A DNA stretch of 64,000 nucleotides from CAWJNF01 sp963844235 (lineage in GTDB: Bacteria > Actinomycetota > Thermoleophilia > Gaiellales > Gaiellaceae): assembly GCA_963844235.1 (NCBI GenBank), contig CAWJNF010000004.1:620001-684000 (forward strand), in the 5' to 3' direction. The position numbers were made by a program, and so were the translations under genes. This document shows positions 18,096-26,974 of the stretch, piece after piece. The notes beneath the pieces are model-generated. The model was not told where the DNA came from. It ran no database searches and worked only from the letters and a program-made list of their open reading frames with translations. Numbering within the stretch: position 1 is the first letter of the stretch; every line of letters begins with the position of its first letter.

Positions 18096-20459
18096 CAGCG
18101 CTGCCGAGCCTCCCGTATGAGCGACAGCACGTGGCTCGGGTCGAGCGGAGTGCGCTCGACGCTCACCCCGAGGGGGCTGAGCGCGTCGACGACGGCGTTG
18201 ACCACAGCGGCAGGCGTCGCGATGGTGCCGCCCTCGCCGCAGCCCTTGACGCCCCCGTCGGTCACGGGCGACGGAGTCTGCAGGTGGCCCACTTCGATCG
18301 GCGGGATGTCGAGCGAGGACGGGTAGAGGTAGTCGAGCAGGTTGCCGGCCAGGAAGTTCCCGTCTTCGTCGTAGCGCAGCTCCTCGTAGAGCGCGCCGCC
18401 GACTCCCTGGGCGGCTGCGCCGATGAGCTGGCCGTCGACGACCATCGGGTTGAGGATGGTGCCGCAGTCGTCCACGATCACCACCTTCTCGACCTTGACG
18501 GCGCCCGTCTCTGACATCGACCTCGACGACGGCGGCCACGCAGCCGTTCGCGTAGGTCTCCGGCGGGTCGTAGGAGCGGGTGGAGGTGAGCACGGGGTCG
18601 ATGCCCGGCGGGCGCCGGCCGCCGACGAAGGCGCCGAAGTACGCGGTGAAGCCGACCATCATCATCGGCATCGCCTTCTCGGGCGCGCCCCGCACGATCG
18701 CGTTGCCGTCCTTGAGCTCGATGTCCTCGGGCGCGACCTCGAGCGCGAGCCCCGCGATCTGCTTCACCTTCTCGGCAACCTCCTCGGCCGCCCGCGAGAT
18801 CGACCCGTAACCGATCACGGCGCCGCGACTACCGAACGTGCCCGCTCCGTACGCGACCTGATCCGTATCCCCCTGGACGATCTTGACGCTCTCGATCGGC
18901 ACCGAGAGCTTGTCGGCGACGACCTGCGCCATCGTCGTCTTGTGCGCCTGGCCGTGGGAGTGCAGGCCGAGCGCGACGACGACGGACCCGTCCGGCTCGA
19001 TCGTGACGCGGGCCGAGTCGAGGTAGTCGAACGGGAATCCCATGCGCTTGGCGAGCTCGCCCGACCAACCGCCCGGCTCGAGGAAGGGGCTCAGGCCGAC
19101 GCCCAGGTAGCGGCCCTCGGATCGAGCCTCCTCCTGGCGCCGCCGGATCTCGTCGTAGCCGATGAGCTCCATCGCCTTGCGCTGTGCCTCGGAGTAGCTT
19201 CCTCCGTCGTACTTGCACCCGGTCGCCGAGACGTAGGGCTGTCCGTCCGGGATCGTGTTCTTGAGCCGGAGCTCCATGGGATCGATCCCGAGCTCGCGGG
19301 CCGCCTCGTCGACGAGGAGCTCGCGGGCGGTCTGGCCGCTCGTCCAGCCGACGCCCCGGTAGGCCCCCGAGGGGCACTTGTTCGTGAACGCCGCGTCGAC
19401 CTCGAAGCGGACCGCTTGCACCCCGTAGAGGTTGGGCAGCATCACGGCGGCGCAGAGCGAGTCGACCAGAGGCGTGAACGGGTAGGCGGCGTAGGCGCCC
19501 GCATCGGTCAGGTAGCGGCCCCGCATGGCCAGGAAGGTCCCGTCGGCCTTCGTCGCGAGCTCCAGCTCGCAGATGATCTCCTTCGCGTGCAGGCTGGCGG
19601 CTAGCGCCTCCGAGCGGTCCTCGACCCACTTCACCGGACGGTTGACGCGCTTCGAAGCCGACGAGACGAGGTAGTCCTCCGGCCAGAGGTGGAGCTTGAG
19701 GCCGAACCCGCCGCCCACGTCCGGGGCTATAACCCGCAGCTGCTTCTCGGACAGCCCGATCGCATGGCAGAGAAGCGTGCGGACGAGGTGCGGGATCTGC
19801 GTCGACATCCAGATCGTCATGTCCTGCGAGCCGGCATCCCAGTCGGCGACGAGGCCCCGGCCCTCCAGCGGCACGGCATGGAAGCGGCCGTGGTGGAAGC
19901 GCTTCCTGAAGACGTGGTCGGCCGCGGCGAACTCCGCCTCGACGTCTCCCTGCTCGTACTCGATATGCGCGAAGTTGTTCGACTCCGTGCCGTCGTGTAG
20001 CAGCGGCGCGCCCTCCGCGAGCGAGCGCTCCGCGTCGACGACGGGCTCGAGCGGCTCGTAGTCGACATCGACGAGCTGAACTGCGTCCTCCGCGACGTAG
20101 CGCGACGAGGCAACGACGCAGGCGACGGCCTCGCCGACGAAGCGAACCTTCTCCCCGGGCAGCACCGGCCGGTTGTTCGGCACGACCTCGTCGCGGGGAA
20201 GGCCGGTCGCGATCGGCGCGAGATCGCCGATGTCCTCGGCCGTGAGCACAAGCGCGACGCCCGCGAGCTCCCGTGCGCGCGACGCGTCGATACGGGTGAC
20301 GGTCGCGTGCGCGAAGGGGCTGCGTACGAAGGCCGCGTGCAGCATCCCGGGCAGCTGGATGTCGTCGACGAACTTGCCGAGGCCCCGGAGCAGCCTCCCG
20401 TCCTCGACGCGGGGAACCGACTGGCCGACGTAGGGCGCCGCCGTCTCGGTGGTCGCCAT
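18095..20459 (-). pseudogene. Xanthine dehydrogenase/CODH family molybdopterin-binding large subunit, frameshifted
   Basis: About 788 codons of a CoxL-type Mo-hydroxylase large subunit, starting at ATG 20459 (MATTETAAPYVGQSVPRVED). It has VGGGFGLKLHLWPED near residue 250 and CPSGAYRGVGW near 365. AYRGVGW is the form II type, so this is not a form I CO dehydrogenase (AYRCSFR). The frame breaks near residue 649: EVDV continues as ETGAVKVEKVVIVDD only if one base near 18512 is removed. The C-terminal part, with the catalytic Glu in KGCGEGG, therefore lies in another frame. Either a recent frameshift or a sequence error. Confidence 0.85.
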
Positions 20460-20953
20460 CAGGATCCTCCTCCGAGCTTGCGAGCAGCGTCCTGCACCGC
20501 GGCGACGATGCCCACGTACCCCGTGCAGCGGCAGACGTTGCCCGCCAGGTGGTCGCGGATCTCCGCCTCGCTGGGCGATGCGTTGCGCTCGAGGAGGTCG
20601 ACGGTCGCGATCAGAAGACCGGGCGTGCAGAAGCCGCACTGGAGACCGTGTTGCTCGTGAAAGGCCTGCTGGACAGGGTGCAACTCGTCGCCGGTCGCCA
20701 ACCCTTCGACGGTCTCGAGGCTCGCGCCCTCCGCCTGGACGGCGAAGACGAGGCAGGAGCGCACCAGCTCTCCGTCGAGCCGGACAGAGCACGAGCCGCA
20801 GACGCCCTGCTCGCAGCCCACGTGCGTCCCGGTCAGGCCCAGCTCGGCGCGCAGGAAGTCGGACAGCAGCGTGCGCGGCTCGGCGATGCCGCGCCGCTCC
20901 TCGCCGTTGACGGTCAGGCGGACGACGTTCTCGCCCTCGACGATCGTGGCCAT
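20459..20953 (-). CDS. [2Fe-2S] small subunit of XDH/CODH-family hydroxylase
   Basis: A 164-residue CoxS-type iron-sulfur subunit. The plant-type ferredoxin site is GCEQGVCGSCSVRLDG near residues 45-60 and the second [2Fe-2S] site is QCGFCTPG followed by NVCRCTGYVGI. It passes electrons from the molybdenum centre of CoxL to the FAD of CoxM. It overlaps coxL by its stop codon and coxM by ATGA, making a tight M-S-L operon. Confidence 0.93.
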   Translation of the reverse strand: MATIVEGENVVRLTVNGEERRGIAEPRTLLSDFLRAELGLTGTHVGCEQGVCGSCSVRLDGELVRSCLVFAVQAEGASLETVEGLATGDELHPVQQAFHEQHGLQCGFCTPGLLIATVDLLERNASPSEAEIRDHLAGNVCRCTGYVGIVAAVQDAARKLGGGS

Positions 20954-21792
20954 CAGCCCTCCCCTCCCGCCTGCGCCAGCGCTCGCGCGACGAGCACTCC
21001 GACGACGTCCCTGCGGTACTGGGCCGTGGCGTGCGAGTCCGATTTCGCATCGATCTCCTCCGACGCGAGCCTGGCCGCCTCCGCGGCGCCCTCGGCCGGC
21101 GTACGCCCGGCGAGCGCCTGCTCGGCACCGGTCGCCCGGAGCGGCCGGTCCGAGACGCCGAAGAGGGCGACACGGGCCGAACGGCACGCCCCTCCGTCCA
21201 TTGCGAGCGCGACCGCGACGCCGGCGAGCGCGAAGTCGCCTGCCTTCCGGGCCACCTCGGCGAAGCCCGTCCGGACGTCGTCACGGGGGAAGCGCACGTG
21301 CGTCAGCACCTCGTCGGGCTGGAGCGCCGTCGTGAAGTAGGTGACGAACAGGTCGTCGGCCCGGATCGTGCGATCGCCGCCGGGCCCGCGCGCGACGACC
21401 TCGCCGCCGAGCGCGAGCAGCACCGCCGGCAGCTCGGAGGCCGGGTCGGCGTGCGCGATCGACCCGCCCACGGTGCCGCGTGCGCGCACGCCCGGGAAGG
21501 CCACGTGCTGTAGCGCGGTGTGGACGAGCGGTGGAACGTCGGCTGAGCGCTCCAGGGCGGCCTGACGCGTGGCCGCGCCGACCTCGACGCTCCCGTTCGA
21601 GGAGATGCCCTGGAGCCCGGCCGCGCGGTTGACGTCGACCAGGACTCCCGGAACGGCCAGGCGCATGTTCATGAGCGGCACGAGACTCTGGCCGCCGGCC
21701 AGGATCTTCGCCTCATCGCCGTGCTCGCCGAGCGCCGCGACGACCTCGTCGACGGTCTCGGCGGCGACGTACCTGAACGGGGCGGGCTTCAC
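20953..21792 (-). CDS. FAD-binding medium subunit of XDH/CODH-family hydroxylase
   Basis: A 279-residue CoxM-type FAD subunit. It contains AGGQSLVPLMNMRLA near residues 32-46 and RGTVGGSIAHADPASELP near 108-125, the two FAD pyrophosphate-binding motifs of this family. Start is GTG at 21792. It is the first gene of the coxM-coxS-coxL-PPOX operon. Substrate specificity lies in the L subunit, which is disrupted here. Confidence 0.92.
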   Translation of the reverse strand: MKPAPFRYVAAETVDEVVAALGEHGDEAKILAGGQSLVPLMNMRLAVPGVLVDVNRAAGLQGISSNGSVEVGAATRQAALERSADVPPLVHTALQHVAFPGVRARGTVGGSIAHADPASELPAVLLALGGEVVARGPGGDRTIRADDLFVTYFTTALQPDEVLTHVRFPRDDVRTGFAEVARKAGDFALAGVAVALAMDGGACRSARVALFGVSDRPLRATGAEQALAGRTPAEGAAEAARLASEEIDAKSDSHATAQYRRDVVGVLVARALAQAGGEG

Positions 21793-21822
21793 GCCACCTC
21801 CTCTCCCTGCGCAACGCGGTTG

Positions 21823-21886
21823 GTAGGGGCCGGATCTTATCCGGCCCGAGAACGACGGCCTACAGTCCGGTCTGGGACGGCCCCTA
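21823..21886. repeat. Two hairpin repeats of the GTAGGGGCCGGAT family
   Basis: The first unit (21823-21847) reads GTAGGGGCCGGAT-ctt-ATCCGGCCC. The second (21857-21886) is in the opposite orientation and degenerate, reading GTAGGGGCCGTCCC-aga-CCGGAC on the minus strand; it overlaps the stop codon of the LLM gene. They fill the 91-bp gap between the LLM gene and coxM. Confidence 0.7.
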
Positions 21887-22933
21887 CAAGAGCGAGGGCA
21901 TCACCTTGTCGTGGATGAGTCGCAGCTGGCCCTGCTGGCTCGGGACCCCTGCGACCTGGATCCCCGACCAGGCCTCGACGAGGTAGGGGTCGATCGGCGC
22001 GCAGATCATGTGGTCGAACCCGGACGGGATGACCTCGTTCTTCACGCGCTCGACCCACTCCTCCGGCGTCCCGGACATCGACAGCTTCTCCGTCAGCTCG
22101 ATCGTCGTCAGGTCGATCGCCTTCCCGACGTCACCGACGTTGAACGCGTCCATGATCGGCTGTACCGCCTCGGGGTCGATGCCGTGGCGCTCGATCTGCT
22201 CGCGCGGCATCGCGGGGATGTAGAAGGCGACGCAGACGCGCGCGGCCTGCTTCGCCGCGTCGCCGTCCTCGGAGATCGACGTGACCATCCAGGCGCCGAG
22301 GTCGAGCTGGGAGACGTCGCGGCCGGCTCGCTCGGCGCCGATCCTGACGTGCTCGCTGGCGTAGCTCATGGCCTCTGTCGAGTACGCGAGCGCCTGGTGC
22401 ATGCCGTCCGAGATCTCGCCCGCGAGCTCGAACGACCTCGGGCCCCGCATCGCGCCGATCTTGAGCGGCACGTGGCCCTGCACCGGACGCGCGGAGGTAA
22501 AGAGGCCGGTGTAGCGGTAGAACTCGCCCTCGAAGTCGATCTTCCCTTCGTCCAGCATCGTGCGCATGACGTGGTGGGCCTCGCGCAGGCGGCGGATCTG
22601 GCCCCCGGTCTTCCAGTCGACGTGGTACTGGTCGAGCATCGCGATGTTGCCGACGGAGAACACGCACTCCGCGCGGCCGCCCGACAGCTCGTCGAGCGTC
22701 GCCACCGTATGGGCCAGGATCGTCGGCTCCTTGAGGATCACGTGCGTGACGCACGGGCTCAGCCGGATGCGGCTCGTCCGGGTCGCGGCAACCCCGGCGA
22801 TCAGCCAGCCGTCCTTGTGGTAGGTCTCGTCGGCCATGTAGGCGCCGTGGAAGCCGAGCTCGTCGGCGAGCGCGATCGTCTCCACGATCTCGGCCACGGG
22901 GTGGTCGGGCAAGGACGCGTAGCTGAACCACAT
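21884..22933 (-). CDS. LLM-class flavin/F420-dependent oxidoreductase
   Basis: A 349-residue luciferase-like monooxygenase family TIM barrel starting MWFSYASLPDHPVAEIVE. Features are DELGFHGAYMADETYHKDGW, TSRIRLSPCVTHVILKEP and SGGRAECVFSVGN, typical of the F420-dependent branch in actinobacteria. Its last codon and stop lie inside an intergenic hairpin repeat. It is downstream of the GST gene with 20 bp between, so probably co-transcribed. The substrate is unknown. Confidence 0.85.
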   Translation of the reverse strand: MWFSYASLPDHPVAEIVETIALADELGFHGAYMADETYHKDGWLIAGVAATRTSRIRLSPCVTHVILKEPTILAHTVATLDELSGGRAECVFSVGNIAMLDQYHVDWKTGGQIRRLREAHHVMRTMLDEGKIDFEGEFYRYTGLFTSARPVQGHVPLKIGAMRGPRSFELAGEISDGMHQALAYSTEAMSYASEHVRIGAERAGRDVSQLDLGAWMVTSISEDGDAAKQAARVCVAFYIPAMPREQIERHGIDPEAVQPIMDAFNVGDVGKAIDLTTIELTEKLSMSGTPEEWVERVKNEVIPSGFDHMICAPIDPYLVEAWSGIQVAGVPSQQGQLRLIHDKVMPSLL

Positions 22934-22953
22934 GGTGAGCTCCTCATCCGGAT

Positions 22954-23550
22954 CTAGGCGGTGATGGGCACGTGGCCCGGCTGTGCCCGCACGCGGTCGA
23001 TCCAGGCACGGACGGCCGGGTACCGGGCGAGATCGAGGCCGCCCTCGTCCGCGACGTGGGTGTAGGCGAAGAGGCCGATGTCGGCGATCGAGTAGCGCTC
23101 GCCCACGAGGAAGTCGCGCGAGGCGAGATGGGCCTCCATCTTGTCGAGGGCGCGGTAGCCGCCGGCCTGCCGATCGGCAAGCGCCTCCTTGCTCGGCGCC
23201 TTGTCGAAGAGAGCCCAGAAGCGCGCGACGGCGATGAACGGCTCGTGATCGTACTGCTCGAAGAAGAGCCACTGGAGCACCTGGGCGCGTTCGAAGGAGT
23301 CGGTGGGCACGTACTCGGTGCCGTCGGCGAAGTACCACGTGATCGCGCCCGACTCCCCGAGCGTGCGGCCGTCGTCGAGCTCGATGGTCGGCACCCGGAG
23401 CGCGGGGTTCTTGCCGCCGAGCACGTCGGCACGGTTCGAGCGGTCGACCACGTCGAGCTCGACGCGCTCGTACGGGATGCCGAGGTGCGCGAGCAGAAGG
23501 CGCACCTTGTAGCAGTTGCCCGAGACCTGGCTGTTATACAGGCGGATCAC
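22954..23550 (-). CDS. Glutathione S-transferase family protein
   Basis: A 198-residue GST-fold protein. The thioredoxin-like N-terminal domain begins MIRLYNSQVSGNCYKVRLLL, the cis-Pro segment is NPALRVPTIELDDG, and GESGAITWYFAD is the GSH-binding ESxAI motif. The C-terminal all-alpha domain has FLVGERYSIADIGLFAYTHV. Actinobacteria generally use mycothiol rather than glutathione, so the thiol partner is uncertain. Confidence 0.9.
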   Translation of the reverse strand: MIRLYNSQVSGNCYKVRLLLAHLGIPYERVELDVVDRSNRADVLGGKNPALRVPTIELDDGRTLGESGAITWYFADGTEYVPTDSFERAQVLQWLFFEQYDHEPFIAVARFWALFDKAPSKEALADRQAGGYRALDKMEAHLASRDFLVGERYSIADIGLFAYTHVADEGGLDLARYPAVRAWIDRVRAQPGHVPITA

Positions 23551-23572
23551 CTACGGTGATCCGCCTCGTGGA

Positions 23573-23710
23573 GGGGCCGATCCCATCCGTCCCGCCGAAC
23601 CGCCACCACCGGCTGTAGGGGCCGGATATATCCGGCCCCTGCGTTCCAGGGACTCGAATGGTCGATCCAGACGGCGCCGCAAGCCGTAGGGGCCGGATCT
23701 CATCCGGCCC
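23573..23710. repeat. Three hairpin repeats of the GTAGGGGCCGGAT family
   Basis: Within the 149-bp gap 23551-23699 lie a degenerate copy (23573-23595) and two well-kept copies at 23615-23639 (GTAGGGGCCGGAT-AT-ATCCGGCCCC) and 23686-23710 (GTAGGGGCCGGAT-ctc-ATCCGGCCC). The last copy runs into the 3' end of the next gene and supplies its TGA stop codon. Confidence 0.75.
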
Positions 23711-23969
23711 GCTCTTCTTCCTCCAGCTCCGCCAGCAGCTCCGAGGGATGAATCAGGCTGTCGGCCCAGTGGTCGTGCATCCAGCGCAGGTGCTCCCAGC
23801 GCGAGTCGACGATGCGGTTCACGTCCCAGTTGGGCATGACTTGCTGCGAGACGCGCTCGGTCATGAGCGCCGGATCGACCTCGTACACGTGCTCGAGCCG
23901 CTCGATCACGACATCGGTCACGCGCCGCGCCTCCGGCGGTTTCTCCGCGGCGAGCCGGAAGCCGAGCAT
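23700..23969 (-). CDS. Small hypothetical protein linked to FAD oxidase
   Basis: An 89-residue acidic protein, MLGFRLAAEKPPEARRVTDV onward, with Trp/His-rich DSRWEHLRWMHDHWADSL near residues 56-73 and a Glu-rich end. No transmembrane segment or known motif is visible. Its ATG overlaps the stop of the FAD oxidase gene, so it is the third gene of a GlcF-GlcD-like operon. Its stop codon is provided by a hairpin repeat. The function is unknown; an accessory or assembly role is a guess from linkage. Confidence 0.65.
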   Translation of the reverse strand: MLGFRLAAEKPPEARRVTDVVIERLEHVYEVDPALMTERVSQQVMPNWDVNRIVDSRWEHLRWMHDHWADSLIHPSELLAELEEEERAG

Positions 23970-25498
23970 CAGTCCACCTCCTCCATTCGGACGTCGTCCT
24001 CATAGGCGCTGTCGAGCAGGTACTTGCCCGGGTTCATGATGTTGTTCGGGTCGAGCGCGCGCTTGATCGTCTTCATCACCTCGAACGCTTCGCCCAGCTC
24101 GACGGGCACCATGTCGACCTCGCCCGCGCGGCAAGAGCCGTGGCAGGCGGTCAGGGAGCCGCCGAGCTCGACGGCGACGCGGCCGATCTCGCGCTTCGCA
24201 TCGACCCACGCGGCCCAGCTCTCGTCGTCGAAGTCCATCTCGAGGATGCCGACGTCGATCTCGACGAGGAAGTCGCCCCAGGGCTTGTAGGCGCCGTTCG
24301 TGTAGAAGAACATGCCCCAGTCGTCGAAGATGTGGTGGCGCTTGCGCAGGTCGGCGACGATCGCATGCCACCGTTCGCGGATCACGGGCAGCGTACTGTA
24401 GGGCATCGCCGCGTCCTCGCAGTGCCACGACATGGGGACGACCTGACCATTCGCCAGCCGCCCGTGCAGCGGGACGGCGTAGCGGTCGTGGCGGGATGCC
24501 CAGTCGCCGTGCGAGATCTCGTCGCCGAGGAACAATGCGTCGGCTTCCTTCGCGATCCGCATGAGACGTTTCGCGCCCGCGCGCACCTCGTCGGCGTTCC
24601 CGTAGGAGGCGCACGCGACAACACCCTTTACCCAGTCGGGCTGCGGAATGAACGACTCGTCGTCGCGGCGCAGGTAGTCGAGCTTCCACTCGTCGAAGAG
24701 GACGACGCCGGCGAGGGTGGCCACGCCGGCGCGCGCGAGCGAGCCCGACAGCTCGTAGGCCTTGTCGTAGCTGTCGAGCGCCCAGAACGAGGAGAACTCG
24801 GCCTCCGGCCGCGGCACGAGCTCGAGCGTGGCCTCCGTGACGATGCCGAGTGTGCCCTGGTGCCCCATGAACAGGTGCTTGAGCTGGTAGCCGGAAGACG
24901 ACTTCCGCGTCTTGCGTCCGCCGCCGTCGCCGATGTTCACGATCTCGCCGTTCGGCAGCACCATCTCGAACGAGATGACGAGGTCACGCACATGGCCGTA
25001 GCGGGCGCCGATCAGGCTCCAGCCGCTCGTCCCGATGCGGCCGCCGACCAGCGAGCACGGGTAGGAGGCGGGGTTGTCGGGGTAGTGGTACCCGTAACGC
25101 CGCAGCTCCTCGTTGAGCTTGAGCATGTTGATTCCGGGACCGACCGTCACCGTGCGGTCGACGTGGTCGATCTCCTTGATCTCGTTCATGAGCTTGACGT
25201 CGACCATGATCCCGCCCCTGAGCGGGACGGCACCGTCGGTCAGCCCGGTCCCGCCTGCCCGCGGGACGACCGGGACGTCCTGGCGGTTCGCGAGCTTGAC
25301 GACCTCGGAGACCTGCTCTGCGCTCGTCGGCAGAACGACGACCTGCGGCGCGTAGTCCTCCCACCGGTGCACCGGGAACGGCGACGGCACGCGGGCCCGG
25401 TTCAGCCGGGCGGGCCGATCGGTGAAGACGTGGTCGTCGCCGCAGATCGCGACCAGCTCGTCGACGATCGCGGTATCGAGCCCTGCAATCGTGGCCAT
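23969..25498 (-). CDS. FAD-binding oxidase (GlcD / D-lactate dehydrogenase type)
   Basis: A 509-residue PCMH-type flavoprotein. The N-terminal FAD domain has VVPRAGGTGLTDGAVPLRGG near residues 78-97 and KSSSGYQLKHLFMGHQGTLG near 195-214. The C-terminal FAD-oxidase domain ends with the family signature RALDPNNIMNPGKYL. It oxidises a 2-hydroxy acid such as glycolate or D-lactate, passing electrons to the Fe-S partner encoded 1 nt upstream in the same operon. The substrate is inferred only to class level. Confidence 0.9.
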   Translation of the reverse strand: MATIAGLDTAIVDELVAICGDDHVFTDRPARLNRARVPSPFPVHRWEDYAPQVVVLPTSAEQVSEVVKLANRQDVPVVPRAGGTGLTDGAVPLRGGIMVDVKLMNEIKEIDHVDRTVTVGPGINMLKLNEELRRYGYHYPDNPASYPCSLVGGRIGTSGWSLIGARYGHVRDLVISFEMVLPNGEIVNIGDGGGRKTRKSSSGYQLKHLFMGHQGTLGIVTEATLELVPRPEAEFSSFWALDSYDKAYELSGSLARAGVATLAGVVLFDEWKLDYLRRDDESFIPQPDWVKGVVACASYGNADEVRAGAKRLMRIAKEADALFLGDEISHGDWASRHDRYAVPLHGRLANGQVVPMSWHCEDAAMPYSTLPVIRERWHAIVADLRKRHHIFDDWGMFFYTNGAYKPWGDFLVEIDVGILEMDFDDESWAAWVDAKREIGRVAVELGGSLTACHGSCRAGEVDMVPVELGEAFEVMKTIKRALDPNNIMNPGKYLLDSAYEDDVRMEEVD

Positions 25499-25499
25499 C

Positions 25500-26732
25500 T
25501 CAGTCCTCCAGGCCCGCCGCCCGCGCGACGAGCTCCATCAGATCGACGACGTCGATCTCCTTCGCCTCCCCGGCTGCCGCAAGCGGCCGCTCCGACCAGA
25601 CGCAGGCGGACACCAGCGTGTCCACCTCGAGCTCGGCGGCCTTTTCGAGCCGCCGGCGGCTGATCTCGGCTGTCAGGTCGGGTCGCTCGATCGGCAGCCC
25701 GGCGCCGCCGCCCGAGCAGTACGACCACTGCGTGACGTGGTCGACGTCCCTGTACGTCAGCCCGGGAATCGCCCGCAGGATCTCGCGCGGCGCCTCGTGG
25801 ATTCCCTTGCGCTTGTTCAAGCGGCAAGCATCGTGATACGTGGCGGTCGTCTCGATCGGAACGGAAAGCGTCAGCTTCCCGTCCCGTATGAGCTCGGCCA
25901 CGAGCTCGACGACCAGCACGATCTCGAAGTCGTAGTCATCGCCGAAGTAGGCCGGGTAGTCCTCGGTGAACGTGATGTAGTCGTGCGGGTCGAGGACGAG
26001 GATCCGCTTCGCGCCGACCGCGCGCCAGTCCTCGACGTTGTGGCTCGCGAACCGCTTCGCCTGGTCGAGGTAGCCCATCTCGGCGGCCGGGCCGCCGCAG
26101 CACCACTGCTCGCGCATGAGGCCGAACTCGACCCCGGCGGCCTTCAGCACCTTGGCGACGGCGCGCGGCTGGGAGGTGCGGTAGAACGCCGCCTCGCAGT
26201 CGCAGAAGAGGACGGTCTCACCGCCGGTCGACAGGTCCAGGTCGGCCGCCCAGTCGCGGACGTGCTCCTGGGAGACCGTCGTCTCGCCGTCGACGACCGG
26301 CTCGTTCTTGCCCTCGTCGGTCAGCGCGTTCCAGCGCTTCCAGCCCGGCTGCTCGATGCCCGCCTCGACGCACTTCGCGCGGATCGCCTTGACGAGATCG
26401 ACCGTGCGTGTGCGAAAGCGGTAGAAGTCCCCCGCGAACAGCGTGTTCGGACAGCGCAGCTCGCACGCTCCGCACTGCGTGCAGTGGACGTAGTCGCGAG
26501 CGACCTCCTCGAGCTCCAGCAGGCCCTTGTCCATCGCGACGACGTTGGCGTGGAACGCGGTCGGCGTATGGCTCTCGTCCCTCGTGACCTGCGTGACCGG
26601 GCAGACCTCGCGGCAGAACTTATGGCCCGAGCTGTAGCAGTTGTAGGCGGCGTTGCGCCATTCGTCGAGGAACTCTCCGGGCAGCCCGTTGCCCCGCCCG
26701 TTCGTGCCTTCCTCGTGCACCGTCTCGGTCAT
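25500..26732 (-). CDS. (Fe-S)-binding protein with two CCG domains (GlcF / HdrD-like)
   Basis: A 410-residue iron-sulfur subunit. Cluster motifs are NCYSSGHKFCREVCP near residue 30-44 (an atypical first site with one Cys fewer than usual) and HCTQCGACELRCPN near 82-95. Two cysteine-rich CCG domains follow, REQWCCGGPAAEMG and later HDACRLNKR...YCSGGGAG. It should accept electrons from the FAD oxidase encoded next and pass them to the quinone pool or another carrier. It is first in the operon, read from a promoter in the 231-bp gap with the divergent hydrolase. Confidence 0.87.
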   Translation of the reverse strand: MTETVHEEGTNGRGNGLPGEFLDEWRNAAYNCYSSGHKFCREVCPVTQVTRDESHTPTAFHANVVAMDKGLLELEEVARDYVHCTQCGACELRCPNTLFAGDFYRFRTRTVDLVKAIRAKCVEAGIEQPGWKRWNALTDEGKNEPVVDGETTVSQEHVRDWAADLDLSTGGETVLFCDCEAAFYRTSQPRAVAKVLKAAGVEFGLMREQWCCGGPAAEMGYLDQAKRFASHNVEDWRAVGAKRILVLDPHDYITFTEDYPAYFGDDYDFEIVLVVELVAELIRDGKLTLSVPIETTATYHDACRLNKRKGIHEAPREILRAIPGLTYRDVDHVTQWSYCSGGGAGLPIERPDLTAEISRRRLEKAAELEVDTLVSACVWSERPLAAAGEAKEIDVVDLMELVARAAGLED

Positions 26733-26890
26733 CGGGCCTCCTTGTCCGGTGGTGCCGGGACTGTAGAGCGATTCCCGATTGCCGTGTCGCTGGCGCCAGT
26801 CGAGACCGAGCAAGTGGCAGGCAGGGGCGAGACCGGGCCGGTCGGCAGTGCTGCGGTATAACCGACGTCCTCTTGGTGCCCGGTGCGAGT

Positions 26891-26974
26891 ATGACGAGCA
26901 GGGTGGCGAAGCCGATGCGACGGGGCGACGTGCTACGCGGCCTGCGACTCGGGAGGGTCGGTCGTGCCGGCTAG
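26891..26974 (+). other. Possible 27-codon leader peptide upstream of the class I amidotransferase
   Basis: In the gap 26733-26963 an ATG at 26891 opens a 27-residue frame rich in Arg (RVAKPMRRGDVLRGLRLGRV), ending at TAG 26972-26974 and overlapping the next gene out of frame. A TATAAC box sits at 26858-26863, about 27 nt before the ATG. It may be a regulatory leader or a chance frame; no Shine-Dalgarno site is obvious. Confidence 0.2.

Noticed and set aside
18095..21792. Form I carbon monoxide dehydrogenase
   Set aside because: The active-site loop reads AYRGVGW, not the AYRCSFR of true CO-oxidising CoxL, so only the general XDH/CODH family is claimed.
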